Shown in pieces: positions 60,386 through 64,000 of a stretch of DNA of 64,000 bases. How positions within the stretch are numbered: position 1 is the first letter of the stretch; each line of letters begins with the position of its first letter. The stretch covers positions 97,413-161,412 of the forward strand of contig BBZN01000005.1 in NCBI GenBank assembly GCA_001304855.1, in the 5' to 3' direction. Both the position numbers and the translations under genes were made by a program. The notes beneath the pieces are model-generated. The model was given only the letters and a program-made list of their open reading frames with translations, searched no databases and was not told the DNA's origin. The DNA is from Clostridia bacterium UC5.1-1D2. Its GTDB lineage: Bacteria > Bacillota > Clostridia > Lachnospirales > Lachnospiraceae.

Positions 60386-61281
60386 ATGAAAGTAATTTTT
60401 TTCGGAGCAAGTAAAATAGCGTATGATTATTTGGCACAGCTTAAAAGCAATATTATAGTATCTGCAATAGCGGATAATAACTGGAGGCAGATACAATCCG
60501 CTAACGGTGGGGGGGGGGGGTGAATGGGCATCCAATCATCGATCCTCGTACAATCAATAAGTATGATTTTGACAGAATTATTATTTCTTTGGATGATTTG
60601 AAGGAGGGTAATGAAGGCGAGATTTTAAAAATATATGACCAGCTGCGTGATATGGACATACCAGACCACAAGATTGTATTGCAGAGTTTTAAATATATGC
60701 AGCTGCATAAACATCACACACCCCGCGTGCAGTTTTTAAAAAATCTCAGTGAATTATTTTCTAAACAGCATATTGATGGAGCTGTAGCTGAATGCGGCGT
60801 ATACCGCGGCTGGTTTTCCGCTATGATAAATGAGTGCTTTCCAGACAGGAAATTATATTTGTTTGATACGTTTACCGGGTTTGACCACCGGGATATATTG
60901 TGTGAAGATAATGCCGCTAAACAGTGGCTTCTGGACGGCGGATATAATAGGCTGAGAGAGGCGTCTGAAGAGATGGTCCGTCTGCGCTGCCCCAGCCGCA
61001 GCTCATTGATAATTAGAAAAGGGTATGTGCCGGATACCTTCTATGATATTGAGGATCGCTTTGCCTTTGTGAACCTGGATATGGATTTATATGTTCCCCA
61101 AATTGCTGCCCTTCGGTTTTTTGCGCCCCGTATGAATCCCAATGGCGTAATTCTTTTGCACGATTATTTTAATGAATCATTACCCGGGACCAGGAAAGCA
61201 GTTGAGGAGTTTGAAAAAGAACACCCTGTTTCTAAATTTCCAATTGGCGACGGTTTAAGCATCGTGCTGTTTGTGAAGTAA
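60386..61281 (+). CDS. TylF-family methyltransferase, frame controlled by a poly-G tract
   Basis: Start ATG 60386 behind AGGAGGG gives KVIFFGASKIAYDYLAQLKS, a Rossmann-like N-terminal domain. At 60509-60520 a run of 12 G leads into an early TGA. With 11 or 14 G the frame continues through NGHPIIDPRTINKYDFDRII into a TylF-type methyltransferase: VAECGVYRGWFSAMI, YLFDTFTGFDHRD, FAFVNLDMDLYVPQIAALRF, ILLHDYF. About 298 residues when in frame. Two readings are open: phase variation by slipped-strand mispairing, or a miscounted homopolymer. Confidence 0.75.
60509..60520 (+). repeat. Poly-G tract (12 G) inside the methyltransferase gene
   Basis: Longest homopolymer seen in the window. As written it puts the gene out of frame; a change by -1 or +2 would restore it. 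Confidence 0.8.
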
Positions 61282-61435
61282 TTGAGGATGACGTGGCCGG
61301 CGCTGAAAAATTCTTGCCACTTTCAGTGCATGAATATATAATGAAATCAGGTACAGGGTTTTCGGAAAGTATTATTTTCCGAATACTCCGTAATATTTCA
61401 TTGTAAACGGTTATCTGCACGCCGGGGAGGAAGCC

Positions 61436-61792
61436 ATGAAGATTAGAGAAGAATATACCTGTCCTCTGGAGCTGATTCAGGATATGTTGAAGGGGAAGTG
61501 GAAATGTATCATTATATGGCGCCTTAGGCTTGGTCCCACCTCGCCTTCTGCCCTGCAGCGGGATATTGTGGGGATCACTGAAAAAATGCTGTTACAGCAT
61601 TTGAAGGAGCTTATCCGGTTTGGCATGGTGGACAAGGTGGCCTATGACAGCTTTCCGCTGAGAACAGAGTATTTTCTTACAGAGAATGGGAAGGAAGTCC
61701 TGAGAGCGCTGGAAATTTACCAAAAACTGGGAATACAGTACATGCTGGAATCAGGCCAGGAGGAGATCTTGAGGGAGAAGGGCCTGATATAA
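61436..61792 (+). CDS. HxlR-family transcriptional regulator
   Basis: Intact, 118 residues, winged helix. Family marks: CPLELIQDMLKGKWKCIIIW, ITEKMLLQHLKELIRFGMVD and YFLTENGKEVLRAL. Cys9 is placed as in redox- or electrophile-sensing relatives (YodB, HypR). GGAGG before the ATG. It lies upstream of the PEBP gene, whose promoter has a matching palindromic site, so it probably controls it. Confidence 0.88.
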   Translation: MKIREEYTCPLELIQDMLKGKWKCIIIWRLRLGPTSPSALQRDIVGITEKMLLQHLKELIRFGMVDKVAYDSFPLRTEYFLTENGKEVLRALEIYQKLGIQYMLESGQEEILREKGLI

Positions 61793-61805
61793 AATTCTGG
61801 AGGAT

Positions 61806-61845
61806 ACCCACAAAAAAGTAAGTATATACTGTCAAAAAAGTGGGT
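61806..61845 (+). promoter_or_regulatory. Probable HxlR operator
   Basis: ACCCAC...GTGGGT inverted arms (61807-61845), with the palindrome AGTATATACT in the centre (61821-61830) and CAAAAAAGT repeated on both sides. It ends just before the -35 box of the PEBP promoter. Confidence 0.55.
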
Positions 61846-61847
61846 AA

Positions 61848-61876
61848 TTGCTAAATTTTCAGACAGACCTTATACT
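61848..61876 (+). promoter_or_regulatory. Promoter of the PEBP-family gene
   Basis: TTGCTA (61848-61853), 17-base spacer, TATACT (61871-61876). Confidence 0.65.
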
Positions 61877-61915
61877 CTGATTATAGAGAATAAATCAGAG
61901 AAGGAGGAACTGAAA

Positions 61916-62422
61916 ATGAAAGTCACAAGTACAGGAATCAACAATGGTGTGATAGACGACAGGTTTGGATGCAGAGGAGATGCAAACCAGTGGGGAATTC
62001 CCAGCCGCTCGCTGCCGTTAAAATTTGAGGGTGCGCCTGAGGGTACTGTGTCCTTTGCCGTGGTTATAGAGGATAAGGATGCATTTCCGGTCAGCGGAGG
62101 CTTTGCTTGGATTCACTGGACTGCCGCTAATATTAAGAAAAATGAACTGGCAGAGAACGAAAGCGCAGACGCCAAAGATTTTGTTCAGGGCGTCAACAGC
62201 TGGATTAGCATACAGGGAGGCAGCAAGCCCGTTGAGGCATGCAGCTGTTACGGCGGAATGGCGCCGCCTGAGGGACACGGCACTCACATCTATGAAATCT
62301 GGGTATATGCGCTGGACGCAGTTTTGGAATTGGAAAATGGGTTCCATCTGAACCAGCTGTTCAGAGCGATGGAGGGACATGTGCTGGAGCAGGCGGTTCT
62401 GAAAGCAGAATATACAAATTAA
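61916..62422 (+). CDS. YbhB/YbcL-family (PEBP, Raf kinase inhibitor-like) protein
   Basis: Intact, 168 residues. PEBP fold: GDANQWGIPSRSLPLKFEGA, FAVVIEDKDAF, FAWIHWTAANI, then CYGGMAPPEGHGTHIYEIWV, with the ligand-site His and Pro residues. No signal peptide. Cellular role unknown in bacteria; often next to HxlR-type regulators, as here. AAGGAGG precedes the ATG. Confidence 0.9.
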   Translation: MKVTSTGINNGVIDDRFGCRGDANQWGIPSRSLPLKFEGAPEGTVSFAVVIEDKDAFPVSGGFAWIHWTAANIKKNELAENESADAKDFVQGVNSWISIQGGSKPVEACSCYGGMAPPEGHGTHIYEIWVYALDAVLELENGFHLNQLFRAMEGHVLEQAVLKAEYTN

Positions 62423-62437
62423 TGGATGAGCAAAGAC

Positions 62438-62474
62438 AGAGCGCAGACGGGATCGTGACCGGCTGCGCTCTTTT
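62438..62474 (+). terminator. Terminator after the PEBP-family gene
   Basis: AGAGCGCAG pairs with CTGCGCTCT, followed by TTT. Confidence 0.8.
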
Positions 62475-62514
62475 GCTGGAGAGATTCTTGATAAACGGAT
62501 CCTTGCGGCAAGTA

Positions 62515-63411
62515 CTAAACGGATTGTGCGGAGGCAATCACCAGCTCGCTTTTAACTCCGTTCAGTTCAATGGTAACCTGGCTTAAGCTGTCTCCCTGGC
62601 CTCTGAGAGGGAATTCTTCCGTTTCTGTCCCGTCTTTTACAAAGAGAATCCTGTTTGCAATTCCCTTTGTAACCGTTTGGAATATGAGCCCGTCAGGCAG
62701 AAAGAGCCTTGAAGTGGAGGACAGCTGGTTGATATCCAGGCGGCCGGAAAAATTCTGGCAGCTGATTTCCATATCCTCGTTGCTGTTTAATTCCATATGG
62801 GTGTCTGAATCACATAAGATGACAGAGGATACCTTGCCGGAAAATTCTATGCGTTCTAAGTTCATTCCCCGTATTTCAAGTGATGCTGTGTTCCCTGAGA
62901 GTTCCGCTATCCCGGCATAATTCAACGGCAGGTAAATAAAGATGAACAGGGACGCCTTTGCGGCAGTCTCGGATACAGATGAAATCCTCTTTATATCAAT
63001 ATCGATTTTATGCTTGATGTCGTCCAGTTTAACCTTAAATGAATTTTGAAGTCCGGTTATCTGGTTGGATGCCAGCCGGATTCGGATTTTTTCTCCTTCG
63101 TAACCGGAGAGGATCACCGAGTTTGCGCCCATAAATGTGATATCGTAGTTTTTTAGGCCGTCGATATCGTATTCGGTTGTGCTTTCAAAAAGAAAGTCCT
63201 GAGGTTTGCTGCCTGTGTCTCTGTTTTCCAGTAAATCATCCAGTGATATCTGAAATAAGGCGGCGATGGAACGCAGGTTTTCTATATCAGGAATTCCCGC
63301 TCCGGTTTCCCATTTTGTTACCGCCTGTCTGGATACATTGAGTTTTTCTGCTAACTGCTCCTGAGACAGCTTGGCTTGCTTGCGCAGTTGTTTTATTTTT
63401 TCTGCCAACAT
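62515..63411 (-). CDS. Xre-family regulator with beta-rich C-terminal domain
   Basis: Intact, 298 residues. N-terminal HTH (LAEKIKQLRKQAKLSQEQLA; LNVSRQAVTKWETGAGIPDI). The remaining 220 residues are a beta-strand-rich, repeat-like domain similar in style to DUF4097 adhesin-like folds (LEIRGMNLERIEFSGKVSSV). The start at 63411 follows AGGAGG; an upstream in-frame ATG at 63465 overlaps the promoter. Such fusions may sense an envelope or ligand signal, but this one has no membrane helix that is clear. Single gene, probably self-regulated. Confidence 0.78.
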   Translation of the reverse strand: MLAEKIKQLRKQAKLSQEQLAEKLNVSRQAVTKWETGAGIPDIENLRSIAALFQISLDDLLENRDTGSKPQDFLFESTTEYDIDGLKNYDITFMGANSVILSGYEGEKIRIRLASNQITGLQNSFKVKLDDIKHKIDIDIKRISSVSETAAKASLFIFIYLPLNYAGIAELSGNTASLEIRGMNLERIEFSGKVSSVILCDSDTHMELNSNEDMEISCQNFSGRLDINQLSSTSRLFLPDGLIFQTVTKGIANRILFVKDGTETEEFPLRGQGDSLSQVTIELNGVKSELVIASAQSV

Positions 63412-63717
63412 ATAATTGTCCTCCTGTTGTGTGATGACGTAAGAATAGCAAATAGGGGTTTGCAAAACAAGAACTTCCGGTTTGCATTTTGCAGTTTTAA
63501 TGCTACGTTACGTGGCAAATGCTGAAAAAGGGGCTTTTTTGCGTAAATTAAGAACAGGATACTATATTATCATGTATAGTTCCGGGGCGCTACCGTTTTC
63601 GATCTGCCAAGGTGACAAATGTCACTGAGAAAGTGACGGACTGCATCTAGGAATTTTCTGGGAAAATGCCTATAATAGAGACAGATACGGCGGATGGCAG
63701 CAGAGAGGGGAACAATT
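63412..63717. other. Intergenic region between divergent genes
   Basis: About 300 bases with the Xre-gene promoter, a perfect repeat GTGAC-AAAT-GTCAC (63612-63625) followed by another GTGAC (63633-63637), and TATAAT (63671-63676) in front of the next gene. Confidence 0.55.
63442..63470 (-). promoter_or_regulatory. Promoter of the Xre-type gene
   Basis: On the minus strand: TTGTTT (63470-63465), 17-base spacer, TATTCT (63447-63442). Direct repeats GGTTTGCA at 63458 and 63479 (21 bp apart) cover the -35 region and may be regulator sites. Confidence 0.55.
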
Positions 63718-64000
63718 ATGGAAGTGCTGATAATTCTTTTGATATGGTTCGTAGCTCCTTTGGTGGAGATGGGGTTTATAATCGGGTTGAGCGTTCAGAA
63801 CAGCCGGTATAAAAAGAGGATAGAAGAGCTGGAGAGACAGGCGGAGCAGCAGAATATAAATGCAGGCAGGGGGGATAGAATGCCCGGCGGTATGTGTCAG
63901 CCTTCTGGGCCGCCCAAGGCCTGGGGCGGCAGGGGGAGTGGGTGGGCCCGGGCCATGTAGCGATACCGCAGCCTGACATGCAGGGACAGCCACAGCCTAG
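63718..64000 (+). CDS. Small membrane protein with Gly/Pro/Gln-rich tail (partial)
   Basis: One N-terminal membrane helix (VLIILLIWFVAPLVEMGFII), then a short coiled-coil (YKKRIEELERQAEQQ) and a Gly/Pro/Gln-rich tail. As written it stops at 63960, but one missing C near 63915 would let it run on in a Gln/Pro-rich frame beyond the window edge. Function unknown. Confidence 0.55.

Noticed and set aside
1..64000. Pseudogene calls for the many split genes
   Set aside because: The breaks are single-base homopolymer changes spread evenly over essential and non-essential genes, so sequencing error is the simpler reading.

Overview
The window looks like a chromosomal segment of a gut Lachnospiraceae (Clostridia, Firmicutes), most like the Enterocloster/Lachnoclostridium group. 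GC is medium, ribosome binding sites are strong AGGAGG types, and -35/-10 boxes with 17-bp spacing are easy to find. The gene content fits: a short ThiI paired with a cysteine desulfurase, the ireB-ruvX-DUF1292 cluster, RNase J, pyruvate phosphate dikinase, a bacterial-type glycyl-tRNA synthetase, HppA and choline-binding-type repeat proteins. No rRNA, tRNA or CRISPR array was seen.

More than half of the genes need at least one frame correction, almost always one base missing in a short homopolymer. This includes essential genes (glycyl-tRNA synthetase, RNase J). I read these as sequencing errors and give merged, corrected gene spans; they should not be taken as pseudogenes.

Layout: (1) 1-8200: end of an F420-0 ligase-like gene, then a YheO/DauR-type regulator with a polar amino-acid ABC transporter, RidA, a D-threonine-aldolase/D-serine-dehydratase-like PLP enzyme, an aspartate-dehydrogenase-like protein and a 2-hydroxyacid-dehydrogenase-like protein, probably an amino-acid (perhaps D-amino-acid) use locus. 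(2) 8.4-20 kb: zinc-ribbon proteins, HppA, two cell-wall-binding repeat proteins, a heterodimeric ABC exporter with a MarR regulator, and MITE-like repeats. (3) 20-43 kb: housekeeping genes: TSUP transporter, prmA-rsmE-nifS-thiI, an HPr-like protein without the phosphorylatable His, mtaB, ireB-ruvX-DUF1292-rnjA-mltG-like-trmR-U32, YdcF, M16C protease, era-recO, lipoproteins, glyS. (4) 43-49.4 kb: a two-component system, two tandem ~500-bp cassettes each coding a small hydrophobic peptide and a convergent structured antisense RNA (type I toxin-antitoxin-like, Fst-like layout), then ppdK and a decayed third cassette. (5) 49.9-61.3 kb: a tyrosine recombinase between perfect 23-bp inverted repeats, a TnpB-like protein that has lost all RuvC catalytic residues, and a more AT-rich surface-polymer operon (glycerophosphotransferase-like protein, IspD/TarI-like, epimerase, FkbM, tandem LicD, pyruvyltransferase, TylF) with a 12-G tract that switches the reading frame. 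(6) 61.4-64 kb: HxlR regulator, PEBP-family protein, an Xre regulator with a beta-rich C-terminus, and a partial membrane protein.

The most novel parts are the tandem toxin/antisense-RNA cassettes at the 3' end of the response-regulator gene, and the integrase/dead-TnpB module in front of the polysaccharide operon with its poly-G tract, which together suggest a phase-variable surface-glycan locus.
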